In this document: piece after piece, positions 10,431 to 22,084 of the stretch
How positions within the stretch are numbered: the first letter of the stretch is position 1
How the letters are laid out: every line of letters begins with the position of its first letter
NCBI GenBank assembly: GCA_021234155.1
Contig: JAJEKV010000038.1
Coordinates: 11,057,190-11,121,189, forward strand
Reading direction: 5' to 3'
Length of the DNA stretch: 64,000 nucleotides
Source of the DNA: Isoetes taiwanensis
Lineage: Eukaryota; Streptophyta; Lycopodiopsida; Isoetales; Isoetaceae
The notes under the pieces: model-generated
What the model was told of the DNA's origin: nothing
What the model saw: only the letters and a program-made list of their open reading frames with translations
Databases searched by the model: none
Translations under genes and position numbers: made by a program

Positions 10431-10774
10431 TGTTAAATATTTTTCCACAAACAACTACGTTACCTAGATTGTACATCACTTTAAAGCACATATTGTTGCA
10501 TCGTCTCTTTAACATTATAAAGGAACATTGCATGATCCATAATGTACGACACACTGTACCTTATAGCAAATTTCGAAATGTTCAAACATCATTGAATAGG
10601 AGTTGATCTTCAACCCCAGACCCATACCTTTAGTTTCATGTGTTTAATGGTCCGTTTCCACGAAGTTATTTTATGTGCCCATAAAGCTTTAACTCAATAA
10701 ATACAATATTCAACCAATAGTTATCACACTCACTTCCACTGTAGACAAAACGAGGGTTGTATGTATGTAGGTGT

Positions 10775-10970
10775 GTTCTAGTAGTAAGTTCTTCCCCCAG
10801 ACAAAAAAGAGTTGTAGGTATGTCACTTTCCAATCCTTGTTGGTTATAAGTTGAGTGTCCTTTCAAAAGTAGTTGGCTGGCTCCATCGTTTAGTGAACAA
10901 TAATACATGAGGTTGCGCAAATAGGCCCTTTAAGATGGTGCATCCATGGTGAAAAATATGGGAAGGTGAA
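10775..10970. repeat. Dispersed repeat, copy B
   Basis: This is the direct-orientation relative of 5608-5830, sharing AGTAGTAAGTTCTTCCCC, TATAAGTTGAGTGTCCTTT and the GGCTCCAT...GAACAAT block. Downstream similarity continues weakly (CATGAGGATCACAAT near 11153 against CATGAGGATCATAAT near 5840). The rest of 10431-11757 has no recognised gene. Confidence 0.7.
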
Positions 10971-11757
10971 AAACTCTAAAATTTAAATTGATAGTTTAAG
11001 AGTCCAAATGAGTAAAGGTCAATAGGTTAGGATACAAACTTTTTTTATTAAGCCATTTAACATTGTTAAGACAAAATAACGAGATTTTGGTTCGATATAT
11101 ACAATGTTCAAGTGTCTCATTTTTCAAAAGACACAGTAGACATAGTGTGAGACATGAGGATCACAATAATGGCAGAACACATTCACATGCTAAATACGAG
11201 CCCAATCACTCTTGTGGAATATGTAATTGTCATTCATCAGGCAGTAGGAGGGCAACTGGTGCTAAGAGGAGACGGTACATATAGATGACAAAATGGTTTT
11301 CTCTATGGACACACTCATGAGATCTTCATGACAGCATTTCCATAGCATGAACAGCCACAATCAAAGGCAAGTTCTTTGCCATCTTCCTCCACAGTGACAC
11401 ATCCCACCTCAAGAGAAGGAATGTTGTTGCTTAAAGCTCGGCCCATGGCAGTAGCGCCCCTCACTATACATAACATAAATGGAGACAACATCCGATTGGA
11501 CCCATTGTTGTATAATTGGACGGACAGGTGCGACAAGTAGGGGCAATGATAAATCTAGCAATACTGGTGCCCACTACCAAGGTTCCTCAAGCAAATCATG
11601 GATTGAAGAGCATTGCCTAGATAGGTGCTTCAATGTATCCCAAACCGTCAATAAACCTTGCAAGAATGAAGAAAAAACATTGGCAATATCTTGAGTGGGT
11701 GAAACGAAGTCCACTAGACCAGGTTTAACTGCATTCTTATCAAGTAGAGACCTCTCT

Positions 11758-13287
11758 TGTGACACTCCTCGCCAAATATACGACGCCACGTCGTACATCT
11801 CGACGAAAATCCACCATTCAGCCCTCCGTCTATCCCACACCTAAGATACCCCAGGTGCGGGAAGGGGACACAAAGATGTATTGCGCGCCCTTCCCCTAGG
11901 GGCTCCTATAACAACGTTAGCATAAACATATCGTCAGCACTAGCAATAACAATCCATCCAACTACCTCGAAGGATAGTACATCCGTACAACCATAGATAC
12001 ATCAAAGATAACAATATATTGTAAAACATATGAGCTCCTACCCAGGCTCAGACTCATGAGGGTGAGTAGACTGACAGCTGGACCTCAAGATAAAGCAGGC
12101 CGAAATATAACAATGGTGGGGCTGGCTATAGACAATGCTAGGGTTGACCACTCCATCCTGCCCTCTTGTACATACTTTGTAGATAGGCTAAATCAGGTTC
12201 ATGGGACTACTTCGGGTTGCATCTCCCTGGTCCAGTGAGGTAGGAAGGGTTGCATCTTTCCGTCCTGAGGCCTAATGGTTCCATGGGCAGCTAGAGGACC
12301 GTGGCGACACATGTCCTTACCCGACTAAACTCCCCAAAACAAGAGCTAGGCCAACAACTGCAACTCTTGAGAGTCAGGGCGACACTGTTGACCCAGGAAG
12401 TGTCAGACCCATACCCGGCCCACACGAAGTAACTGACTATAGGCCTAGTCCGCTACGGGTCTCCAGTAGCCACGCTCGGCAGGTGGTACTATGTCACTCC
12501 ATAGCCCCCGTAGTCAGATGGATTCCTATGCATAGGCCAGGCCGCATAATAATATGAACTAAGGGGTCTAAACTAGAAGCATCATAAAATAGTGGCTACT
12601 AGGTCTCTACCTTCCCAATACAAGAGGAGCAAACATGATCAACCATCATCATATATCCATTTAGCATGATAAATAATGAGAATAATATCTAATCCTAATC
12701 ACATGCATCTAACTTACAGTTAGGGTTCATTGATTAGGGTTCATGATCTAGATTGAAGGTTCTCAAATGGCTCTACTAGAGATACAAAATGCTAACCCAC
12801 CTGGAACTTTAACTTCTAGGTGATATACAAAAGAATATACTCCAAATACCTGCTCCTGAGGAACTCCCTCCTGCTGCCAACGTCTCCATGATCTTCGAAG
12901 GGTTCGAAGTAGATCCTACTCTTGCGGATGTGCATACGCTCTGGGGGTTCATGTGCTAGGCTATGCCACAACAGAGGCAGGTTCTAAATGGAGTTTTGGT
13001 GCAAACAATAAAATAGTCTAGGGTTAGGGTTTGGCCATTTTATAGGTTAGGGTTGCCATGTCATACCACGTGGCTCCAATGGGGTGCATCCGTGTGGCAG
13101 GTGCCCAATAGGATGGGATATGTGGAAAATGGTCCATCCTATCCTAAAGTTGGATAAGTTTCGTGAATAACTTAGCCATGCTCCCTTCCACACTTATACG
13201 AAATACAAGGCTACTAAGGTAGGCTTGTATGGTGACATGGCCTAGAAATATACGTATTTATACCATATATTTTAGGGGAACGTCACA
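11758..13287. mobile_element. Probable solo LTR, 1.5 kb
   Basis: The segment begins TGTGAC and ends GTCACA, the short inverted TG...CA ends of an LTR. It is flanked by TCTCT on the left and TCTGT on the right, a 5-bp target duplication with one mismatch. It contains no coding frame longer than a few tens of residues. No second LTR or internal polyprotein is seen near it, so a recombined solo LTR is the simplest reading. The LTR assignment rests on termini only. Confidence 0.5.
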
Positions 13288-13361
13288 TCTGTCATACCCT
13301 TAAGTAAGAAGAAAGTTTGTTGCATCTAGGCTAATAGAAAAGAATAGAATAGTAATGCAAA

Positions 13362-13378
13362 AGTGGTAAGAAAAGTTG
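13362..13378. repeat. LINE target-site duplication, left copy
   Basis: AGTGGTAAGAAAAGTTG is found here and again, identical over 17 bp, at 19823-19839 directly after the LINE poly(A) tail. Confidence 0.93.
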
Positions 13379-13400
13379 ATTCACAAACATCAACGCCCTT

Positions 13401-14759
13401 GTGGAAAGTTCCACTGACCATGACGGTTGGAGATGGAAGGCGGTCGAATTGGGCGGTTGGGGTTCTGACGGCAAAACTTTGATCGGCGATATCTCTCTTA
13501 TCTGGTGTCAGATTTTGGCGTGCTTAGGCTCTTTGGAAAGCTTGTTCCGAGCTCTTTCCGGTGGTTATAGCATCAGTTGTTTTGCATGTGGTTTGTTGCC
13601 GCAAACAGCTGATTTCCGGACTGGTTCGGATGCCATGGCTCCTGCCATACAGGCTGATGGGGGATCGATTGAGCCTCATGGCTTGGGGCTGAAGCCAAGG
13701 GAGATGGCGAGGAGGAAGAATCCTCCGAAGGGAAGGGCGCGTGGTCTGGGCATGCATGAAGAGGCGGGGGCTATAGGAAGTGGCATGCAATTGGTGGCAG
13801 AGATGAGGGAGCTCTTGGAATCCCCTTCGGTTGAGAGGTATGTGGATTGCTCTTCCTCTCAATATAATTCTGAGACCCCAGTGGGTGTGTTTTTGGAAAC
13901 TCCGATCTTGATCCCATCAAGCATGCCCCTTTTAGGCCCCGGATGCGTGATGCCCTCTTCCCACGTAGCTTGGGAAGGGATCACTTGCTGGTGATCGCCC
14001 TCTTCTAGGGTGCATGTAGCGATGCGCCTCTGGGGTGCCCCGGATACCTCCTCGGGATGCGGCGGCGCCCCAACTCCCTGTCGCCGCCTGGCGGAGCAAT
14101 GATAATTGTTGCTCGCATCACCGCCGGGTTTTCAGATTGGATCAAGCGTAAAGGCTCGAGTGTAGAACCGCATGTGTTCAAGAGGCTCTAAAATTTGTGG
14201 AGGATCATCACTGTTGATCTCGGCCAGCTCTTCCAGAGACTCCATAGATAGATATTGATCATACCGGATATGTTGACCATTGAGAATCTAGTTTCATTTT
14301 GCGGTATTGGGCTACTTCATGGGTTACATATTGGACACGAGGAGGTTTAGCTCTTGGCTTGCTGGGACATCCGAGGCGGATTGGTTTGCCCGTGTATCGA
14401 TCTCCTCGAAATTCCTACCAAATAATTTCTTCATAATCATGTTTGAGGCTGAGTCTTCCGTGCGGCAATTGGTTAGTCGAGGGGTGGATACTTTGGGTGA
14501 ATCTTATGTGTTGTATCAGTATTATACTCCGGCAATGTCCACCAGTTCTTTGACAGCGGTTAAAATCCCGTGTTGGTTCCAGATTCAGGATCTTCCTCCT
14601 GATCTAATGGTGCCTGATTTCTTGGTTTCTATGGCTAATGGCCTGGGTGTATATTTGGCTCATTCTATCGGTGCGCAGTCCCCAAGATGCGTGTTGCTTT
14701 ACTGCACTGTGCCCACTTCTCTTCCAGTGCGTAGTGCTGGCATTTTCTCTTCCGATTGA
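13401..14759 (+). pseudogene. LINE ORF1 (gag-like, DUF4283-type) remnant
   Basis: Two open stretches, 13401-13994 and 14307-14759, belong to ORF1. The second has the plant LINE ORF1 pattern: a GYFMGYILDTRRF/SWLAG start, a strand with FIIMFEAESSV, then TAVKIPCWFQIQDLPPDLMV and a following hydrophobic block, as in DUF4283 RNA-binding regions. The first stretch is basic and Gly/Pro-rich and has no clear match. A stop and frame changes separate the two. The CCHC knuckle expected downstream (~14800-15100) is not readable in one frame. Confidence 0.7.
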
Positions 14760-15429
14760 AGCTTTTGAATGGCTCTGAGATCCGGCGGATGTTTCCATTT
14801 ATTGTGCTACCATCTGACCATATTGATGATCCTGCTCATGCTTGTGATGTGGTAGGGTTGCGGGTGCTTATGCAGGGGCCCGGGATTCCTCGATTCCTGA
14901 GGCAACACACAGAGGACTCCGTGGTGTAGTGAGTGGAGTTGGACGAGGTGGTGTGGTTGGGAGAGGTGGTGTGGGACGAGGCCGGGGCAGCTTCTTCTTT
15001 GTCCGCCCATTGGATGGCGTGGGGCTAGGGACGTGGTGGCTCGGGGAGGCCTGGATGATTTGGTTGTGGCTAGGTCTGAGAACAGGGGCACGAGGGGCTG
15101 GGTGATCCCGGGTGGGGATGTCCCCAGTGGCGGTATGTCTTGAGCATGAGGTGGGCTGGAGCAGCCCGGTGGAGGTAGAGACTAGTGTGGCCCATGACTC
15201 TATGGAGGTGCTCGGGGACTTCCAACATGTGTTGAAAGTGCAATCTCAATTAGAGCATTTGTGGATCACATTGCCGCGGATTAATCCTCTGGCTCTAGAT
15301 GATGACTCGCGGAGTGGGCTGATGGCCTGGTGGGTAGGCATGTGGGCCGGACACTTCTTCTCAGGATGAATATGGAATAAGTGCGGTCCTCTAGTAGTAA
15401 GAGGGGCCCGGTGTTTCTTTGGCACCGGC

Positions 15430-16150
15430 GTTGCGCCCTGATATTGTTTGTATTCAGGAGCATAAGTGTCTGAGGGTGATATGTCTAGGCTCATGAATAT
15501 GGTTGGTAGGCGTTTGCCTCATTGCTTCTTCTTCCGGGCGGACTAGTGGGGGTACTCTTATTGCTTGGAGGATGGATGTGCGTGTCAATGCACTCACGCG
15601 CATGTGTTTGGTCGGTGGGCAATAATTAAGTGGTTGGAGGGAGGGCAAGAATGGGGGATTGTTAATGTTTATGTCCCTAATCAGCCTTCTCAGCGGGGTG
15701 CTTTATGGGCTATAGTTCGGAATAAGTTGCGAGCCCTTGGTGGGTTGCAGGTCGCTTGGTTGTTGTTAGGGGGCTTCAATATGGTAGAGCGAGTAGAGGA
15801 TCGCTCTGGTTCTGGAACATAGGTTGTGCATGGGTTTGATAGGGACCAGTGGTCTCGTTTGTTGCAGGATTTGGCCTTGGTTGAGGTGGGGACTTGTCTT
15901 TCACCTATTGTAATTGGCAGATTGGTGCGGGTCGGGCGTATGCTAGGCATGACCGGTGTTATGCTTCCACATGCGCACTGGATGGTGTGCCCTCTTTGCA
16001 CCAGAGTAACATTCTGTCTACCTCCATTTTTGATCATTACCCTCAAGTTTTGTCGGTCGAGTGGTGCGATTGTCTCTCGCCCCTCTAGGGGCAGAAATCC
16101 GCTTGAACACCCGCCTCGGCCGATGCGGATTTCTCGCCCTTCGCCTGAGT
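15430..16150 (+). pseudogene. LINE AP-endonuclease domain remnant
   Basis: The + strand translation around 15430-15465 reads RPDIVCIQEHKC, matching the conserved D-I-x-x-IQE motif of L1 endonucleases. Further pieces of the fold follow in shifted frames (GGTLIAWRMDVRV; VAWLLLGGFNMV near 15755, corresponding to the GDFN region). Several stops and frameshifts make it inactive. Confidence 0.7.
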
Positions 16151-17039
16151 TGTGGCTTGATACCTTTTCATCTCCGGGTGGTATGTTCGGTATGGTGGTG
16201 GCCTTTGGCCGTGGTGAAGCCGCTTTTGCCAAGGTCTTTGGTAGGCAAAGATGTGCAAAGCAGAGCCGCGGGGAGTTGCATGGTCTCTATCGAGTTGGAG
16301 AGGATTCGGCCACTTTCCGATGGCATTAGGGAGAATGCGGTGTTGCGCCAGCATTGTTGCTCGGGAGTAAAAGTAGCGGGGAGGCACGTGTGAAGGCGCC
16401 CTTACCGGTTGAAGGAGGGGGACATAAGTTCGCTCGGTGTTCTTCGGGAGTGCCTAAGGCAGCGATATATGCAAAGATCTATGTATGCCCTTTGCTTTGC
16501 CGGGATGGCCGGACTTTTGGAGGATCCCACCGATTTGCAGAGGTATGTGCATGCCCATTTTTGGTTTCGCCTGACAACTGGCGCTTCTTCCCTATGAGCG
16601 AGGAGATGAGATGGGGAGCTTGTTTTGGGGGCTATTAAGCCATCTATTACGCCTCACCGGCGTGAGAGCTTGGAGCAGGAGCTCTCCAGAGAGGATTTAG
16701 TCTGCATGTATGTGCATGGCCAAGGATAAATGTCCCGAAATGGATGGCATCCCCGTGGAGTTCTTTTCGGACTTATTTGGAGTGGGCTGGTGAGTCGGTG
16801 TACCGTGTGTATCTTGAGTTGCTGCACTCTTCTCAGATGGATATGATCTTGAATACCGCATGTATTTTCTTGATTCCTAAGGTTAAGCAGCCTTCTACTA
16901 TTAATGATTGAGGCCTATCTCCTTGTTGTCCCTCGTGTATAAGATTTATTATGAAAGCCCCGGCAGAGAAGTTGAAGCGGTGTTGACTTCTTCCATTAGT
17001 AAGGTGCGACCGGGTTTGTCCCTGGGAGGAACATTTTGA

Positions 17040-18105
17040 CTAATGTTGCCGCAGCCTTATGAGGGGCCTTTATTGGGCCAAAAGAAATGTGTCAGCAGCA
17101 TTGCCTATCTTAAGCTTGACTTTGCCAAAGCTTACGATAGTGTCCATTGGGAGTTCTTGTCTGCCATGATGTTAGCATTGGGCTGTGGTCCACGCTTTAC
17201 AGAGATAGTCGCTGGTGAAGGTCGCATAGGTCGACGCCACGGTGGGTGTGCCCGGGGTGAACCCTCCGCTTTTTCTCCTTAGGCAGAGGGGTGCGTCAGG
17301 GGTGCCCTTTGGCGCCGTTTTTGTTTAAGATTGTGGCGGAGGCACTGTCTCAGTTGTTTTTGGCTGCAGTGGAGGAGGGAATGGTGGATGGGCTTCGGAT
17401 GCAGGATGGTAGCCAACAGATTATTAACCAGTTTGCCGATGACACTCATTAGAGGTAATTTGAGATCTCCTTTTGTCCCCATAAGAATCCTCCAATAGAA
17501 TGAGTACTCTACATCAAACTGCAATTAATGCAGCATTAACAACTTCATTGCTGTCGTTTTTTCCCTATAACTATTGATCTACTCATGAAAATGCTGCGGC
17601 GTTTGTTGCATTAGATGCAGAATGAAAAGATCTTTCAAGTGATATATGGTTATGATGTATTTCAATACAAGCCATATGTGTTAACCTTAAAAAATATGGT
17701 TTTTTGTTCTTTTCTTATATATTTACATCCCAAAAGATATAACAATGGGTTGTCATTAGAAAGATCTTGAGGAGACGAATCCATTGCCACAAATAGTGTT
17801 CGAATCGGAGTTTTTGATCAAAAGTTATAGTAGAAAAATGACACTGCAAAAGTTAGTTAGAACTGCATTAATTACTGCTGCCACATAATACTGGAATAAA
17901 ATACACTGGAGCTCTTCTCTTATTGTACAGTTTAAAAAGCTGATGTGGCTTTTTAAGCATCCCTTAATGGGACAAAATGAGATCTCAAATTACCTCTAAT
18001 GTTCCTCTTCTTGGTGGCAGAAGAGAGGAATTTGCGGAATGTGAAGGGTTTGTTGGATACTTTCTCCTTGGCCTCAGGCATTCTTCTGAATTGGGGTAAG
18101 TGCTC
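17040..18105 (+). pseudogene. LINE reverse transcriptase, split by a MITE
   Basis: Conserved RT blocks are visible: AYLKLDFAKAYDSVHWEFL (the first catalytic D, ~17100-17160), RGVRQGCPLAPFLFKIVAEA (~17285-17345), and QFADDT (the catalytic DD, ~17430-17446). The frame is then interrupted by a 553-bp MITE and resumes at 18001 with MFLFLVAEERNL and GILLNWGKC. Frames differ between blocks, so the enzyme is dead. The MITE inserted within a few bases of the FADD active-site codons. Confidence 0.9.
17448..18000. mobile_element. MITE, 553 bp, nested in the LINE
   Basis: Perfect 22-bp terminal inverted repeats start ATTAGAGGTAATTTG (17448-17469) and end CAAATTACCTCTAAT (17979-18000). Similarity of the ends continues to about 37 bp (CTCCTTTTGTCCC against GGGACAAAATGAG). 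No coding capacity. Target duplication is ambiguous: a TA dinucleotide (Tc1/mariner-like) or TTA/TAA (Harbinger-like, imperfect). The surrounding LINE frame resumes directly after it. Confidence 0.88.
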
Positions 18106-18291
18106 CGCATTATGAGCCCGGTGACTCGCTTCTCCCCTTGTTTGGCTCTATTCCCTTGGAAGGTGCTTCCAGGTAATGTATGTACTAAGCTGCTGGGTAT
18201 TCCCTTTGGAGGGGATGTTTCCATGGGGAGGGTGTGGGATGAGATTTTGCAGGGGTTGCAGAAACACCTCAATTGATGGAAGGGTAGCAAG

Positions 18292-19014
18292 TTGTCCATG
18301 GCAGGTAGGATCGCTATTGCCAAGTCAGTACTTTGTAGCACTCATGTGTATACAGCATCTGCAATGCTAGCTCCTGAGGGTAAGATACAGGTTTTGGATA
18401 AGATTGTTCGAAATTTTGTGTGGGGCGGGGATGATGAAGGGGCGGTTGTTAAAGTGGCTTGGTGGAAGTGTCTTCGCCCCCAGGAGGATGGGGGCTTGGC
18501 CATTCTGGATTTGGCACTGCATAGTAAGGTGTTGGTCTCCAAGTTTGTTTGGAGCATTATGCAGGATGGATCATCTTCTCCTGGTGCGGCGTTGTTGTTG
18601 CAGTCTCTTTGCCATTGTGTGGCGTTTGGAAAGCCGTCTATGCATGTGGAGTTGCCCTGGGCACTGTTGTATGGTCTCCGGCCTTTTCCACATGCATCCC
18701 CTTTTCTCACAGGAGTGTTGCGGGCTTGGGATCATGTGCGTGTGCTCTTCCAGCTAGATTATGCCTCAGTTTATCACCACTCTTCTCCTTTCTTGTGGGT
18801 TCCTCTACCCCCTGTGCACTTGCCCTTGGTCGCCATTGCGGCATGCTTCCGGACCTTGAGCCCGTTGGAGGCTGGCTTTGTGCTCACCTTGGAGGATTGG
18901 TATTGGGGTGGTCGGCTAACCTTCGGGGAGTTCTTTCGAGCTGCAGCTTTACCGAGGGGCGTGGGGGCTATCACGGGAGCACGTGGCGGGAGTATTCGCT
19001 ACACATACCTATAG
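18292..19014 (+). pseudogene. LINE C-terminal (thumb and zf-RVT-like) region
   Basis: The open stretch reads SMAGRIAIAKSVL, then FVWGGDDEGAVVKVAWWKC, RPQEDGGLAILDLALHSKVL and FVWSIM. This is the standard plant LINE region after the RT palm (W-x-K-x-C-x-P-x-x-x-GGL, N/S-x-ALL-x-K-x-x-W). Later it has FVLTLEDWYWGGRLTF, similar to the D-x-W-x-W zf-RVT segment. A frame change near 18550-18750 gives an overlapping alternative frame. The sequence to the poly(A) at 19803 is 3' UTR or decayed coding. Confidence 0.75.
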
Positions 19015-19822
19015 TCCCTCGGAGGGATGATGTGGTGGTGCGGGGTTTGGAAAGTTCATCAGGATGTTGTGTCTTCTTGCTTTGTGCGGTCTTCTTAGCG
19101 GGTCCGGCTATATTCATGACACCGCCCCTTCGTGCAAGTGGTCTGCAGCCTTCCGGGTTCTCGATGGTGCTTCGGTTTGGGCGTGGACATGGAGCTCACT
19201 TCCCCACCAAAGGTTAGGGTGCTTCGTGGCGGTGGTGCAATTGTATCGTGGTGAATGCTCTTGTGATTCGGTTATGAGTAGGTGTGAGCCCCCTCGCCCT
19301 TTGTTGTGGCCTTCATCGTGAGCTGGTGGAGCATTGTCCGGTTTTATGCCCTCACTTGCAGTCGCCGGGATTGGTTTAGGGCTCGTTTGGTGAGATTGAC
19401 TAGCCGGCCAGTTTCGCTTCATGTGTATCTCGGTGTTTGCGTGTTGCGGAGGAAGCCTTGCATCAGGCGTGACTTGGTTGGTGTGGTTGATTTGGAAGGC
19501 GGGGTTGTGGATCTTTTCAGGGATTGGCGACTGCGACCTCTCGATTCCTCGACTTCGGGTACAAGCTATTTCAAAGCTTTTCTCGTGTTCGGGGAGTAGT
19601 AGAGCGGAAGTTTGCCATTTGGCGGGACTTCTTGGATGTTGTAGATGGTGATGGTCAGTTTGTACAGCAGTAGAGTTGCAGTTTTTCTATGAGTTTGTTG
19701 TGGAGTGTCGAGGTATCGCTGTCTCTTTGGGGCAGTTCTCCCTCCTCCTCACTTGCTCTGTAACATTACCATTCTTTTAATATATTGATGACATAGTTCT
19801 TCCAAAAAAAAAAAAAAAAGGG

Positions 19823-19839
19823 AGTGGTAAGAAAAGTTG
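19823..19839. repeat. LINE target-site duplication, right copy
   Basis: AGTGGTAAGAAAAGTTG, identical to 13362-13378, begins three bases after the end of the poly(A) tract. Confidence 0.93.
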
Positions 19840-19938
19840 GCTTTACATGGCGATATTAGGTCTTGATTTATATCTTACTCTCTTGAGTCATCTATTATTA
19901 GATGCATGCTATGATTCTACATTATTTATCTTCTTCTG

Positions 19939-20042
19939 CTCTACTCTACTCTACTTGATTCCATTCCATTCCATTCTCCTATTCTATTATATTCTATTCT
20001 ATTCTGTTCTATTTGATTCTATTCTGTCATATTCCGTTCTAT
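19939..20042. repeat. Degenerate pentanucleotide repeat (CTACT / ATTCC / ATTCT)n
   Basis: About 20 units pass gradually from CTACT to ATTCC to ATTCT/GTTCT. It lies about 100 bp past the LINE insertion. No gene follows before 20347. Confidence 0.85.
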
Positions 20043-20346
20043 ATGTTGTTTTGTTAAATACTCTTCTTTTTCATATTTGAGTCATTTTCTTCATACATAC
20101 ATTTCTTGTACGCTACAAATATCACAAGAACCAATCTAGAATTGCTTTATGTGATTGTAAATTAAATTTGACCAATCTCATGTAATTTTTGCAAGCTTAA
20201 GAAGAAGTTTTCCATGTGCACCAATTTATTTGTTCTATACATAGTTGCTTTCGCTGTAACATTCTCAAGTCTTTTTGTATTGGTAAACATAATATTTAGA
20301 CCACATTTTTTTGTTGCCCTTTAATAGTACCTAGTAATGATGAGAG

Positions 20347-20487
20347 GGATAACACCCTAGAACTCAGGTATTATGCCCTACAATAACAAACTTGGGCCTC
20401 CAGTGTTATGCCCTATTATAACAAATGAGGGCCGGAGGCCCGAGTTTGTTATAGAAGGGCATGACAACGAGTTCTAGGGTGTTATCC
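20347..20487. repeat. 141-bp foldback hairpin element
   Basis: The 19-bp outer arms GGATAACACCCTAGAACTC (20347-20365) and their exact reverse complement (20469-20487) are followed inward by further complementary blocks: TATGCCCTACAATAACAAAC against GTTTGTTATAGAAGGGCAT, and GGGCCTCC against GGAGGCCC. Nearly the whole segment can fold into one stem. A MITE or a small-RNA-like precursor would both fit. Confidence 0.85.
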
Positions 20488-21284
20488 GCCTTAACAACCT
20501 GGGCACGAGAGTTTTATGGTGGTTTTGTGGTTGTTTTATGGTAGTTTCCATAACAAACTAGGTGTTTATGAACAAACTAGGTGTTTATGCACTTTTTAAT
20601 GTGTTACTGGTGGGTGACACCATTTGCAACCAACGTTTGAGATCTGATCTCAGCATTAAAACTTGAGGCCCAGGTTGTTAAGGTCAAGTATTGTATGGGC
20701 ATACTATTTATCCATATATATTTTGTTGTACGATATTTGATTTTGATGGGAATTATATAGAAATCTTGGCATAGTCTTTCGTATGATATTTTGACATGAT
20801 TGGTTCTATATATAAATCTTGGCATCAGTTGACATTTTACATCATATAGTGAGATCTAAAGCATGACGAAAGCAACCTAATGAGTTGTTCTAACATATCC
20901 ATCCTTGCTACATGTCCCATTTGTATCGATATCCATACAAAAATATTGGACACAAGTAAGTTGTTATGCTTATGTCATTTCATACAATATGCATGATAAG
21001 CTATGTATAGCGGATTTTTGCACAAATCAGTAAGCTGAGTTAGTTCTCTCAAGAACAATGACAATAGAGTTGTGTAAAGGCCTTTTAAGATAAACATCAT
21101 CAATGTTAAAAGCTGCCGAGATGCAGATGCATAGACATAAAGGAATATTTATTTGGAATATATGCTAAGGAGAACATTGGTAGTAGCATTCCAATGACAA
21201 TTGCGTAAGCGGATGGAGATCTTGCCATAAAAGGACAACAAAATCAAAATAAAGTATCGAGAAGTGGTGTTACAAATATATTGC
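20488..21284. other. No recognised gene
   Basis: AT-rich DNA. It contains a short direct duplication (AACAAACTAGGTGTTTATG at about 20551-20587) and no domain-bearing frame. Confidence 0.4.
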
Positions 21285-21975
21285 AGGTCAACATTAGGAG
21301 AACCTCGAAGAGGAGCAAAAAATGTTTCATTAGGGTGGGCTCCATTGGTGACAATGAAGACAGTTACCGTGCTTCAAGAAACATGTCCATTGAAGTGATA
21401 GTACATAAGCCAAACATCTGCAAAATAGTAATTAAAAGTGTTAGACATTAAAAAATGCAAGGGAAAAAGAGCCATAAAATATTAGACATGACACTCCTAA
21501 AGAAAGCAAGGGCACAAAGGACTTGACCTGGATTATCATCTTTCCATACAATAGCGGTCCAACCAGACTTGATAAGCAGTATTTCTTTGAGTAGGATCCT
21601 TAAGTTTAAAATTCTTATGATCAGATGAAGAGTTATAACTTCCTTTAGCAGATCCAATGATGAAAAAATCAAACCCATGGAGATAAATGGGGTGAGCTTC
21701 AGCTTGAAAGTTTGCAATTCCTTGGAAAACAAGTTGAATATTAGAACCTTTGGGGGTGAGGGTAATCTTGGAACCCGATTCTGACGCAGGCTTGTGGTAT
21801 CCAACGTGGAATTATAGTTAGACGAAGTTTTATGTTTGGAAGGAAAGGATCCTAGAGGAATTGTAAAAATAAATCTGAATGATGGGGATAGAGGGGTCCT
21901 TAAAGGTCACATTGTTAATAGAGATAGTAAAGCTTCTATATAAAGGACTACACAATTTCTAATGCTGCTCAAAGT
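21285..21975 (-). pseudogene. Laccase pseudogene 1
   Basis: Read on the minus strand, the equivalent of the fifth laccase exon contains SINNVTFKDPSIPIIQIYFY, then AEAHPIYLHGFDFFIIGSA, GSYNSSSDHKNFKLKDP, and after a frameshift SGWTAIVWKDDNPG ending at a GT donor (~21530). The last exon follows (~21420-21290): VWLMYYHFNGHVS, stop, then TVFIVTNGAHPN. The copper motifs are damaged: HPIYLHG for HPFHLHG and MYYH for MHCH. The first exons were not found. It is a truncated, inactive relative of the intact laccase, in opposite orientation, and helps show a local gene family. Confidence 0.85.
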
Positions 21976-22084
21976 GCAGGGCTCTACATTGAGAAAAATG
22001 ACATAGTATAAATCTACATGCACTATTTTTTGGGACATCTACCTTGCACGCCTGATGTTGCTTTGTAAATCATAAAACATGATG

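Larger units (their letters stand above)
13379..19822 (+). mobile_element. LINE (L1-type) retrotransposon, full length but decayed
   Basis: A 6.4-kb insertion bounded by a perfect 17-bp target-site duplication and ending in a poly(A) tract (19803-19819). It is visibly more GC-rich than its surroundings. In order it holds an ORF1/gag-like region (13401-14759), an endonuclease region (~15430-16150), reverse transcriptase (~17040-18105), and a C-terminal zf-RVT-like region (~18300-19014). All are broken by stops and frameshifts. A MITE sits in the reverse transcriptase. The near-perfect target duplication with a strongly degraded body suggests rapid decay (for example methylated-C deamination) or a defective copy at insertion. 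Confidence 0.93.

Noticed and set aside
11758-13287. Complete LTR retrotransposon
   Set aside because: No second LTR, primer-binding site or gag/pol frame adjacent; only a solo LTR is supportable.
17448-18000. Spliceosomal intron in the LINE RT
   Set aside because: There are no GT/AG boundaries at the interruption, and it has 22-bp perfect inverted ends, so it is a transposon.
18549-19217. Independent gene of 222 codons in the LINE 3' region
   Set aside because: It overlaps the zf-RVT-like frame in another phase and consists of low-complexity Leu/Cys/Ser sequence; it is a shadow frame.
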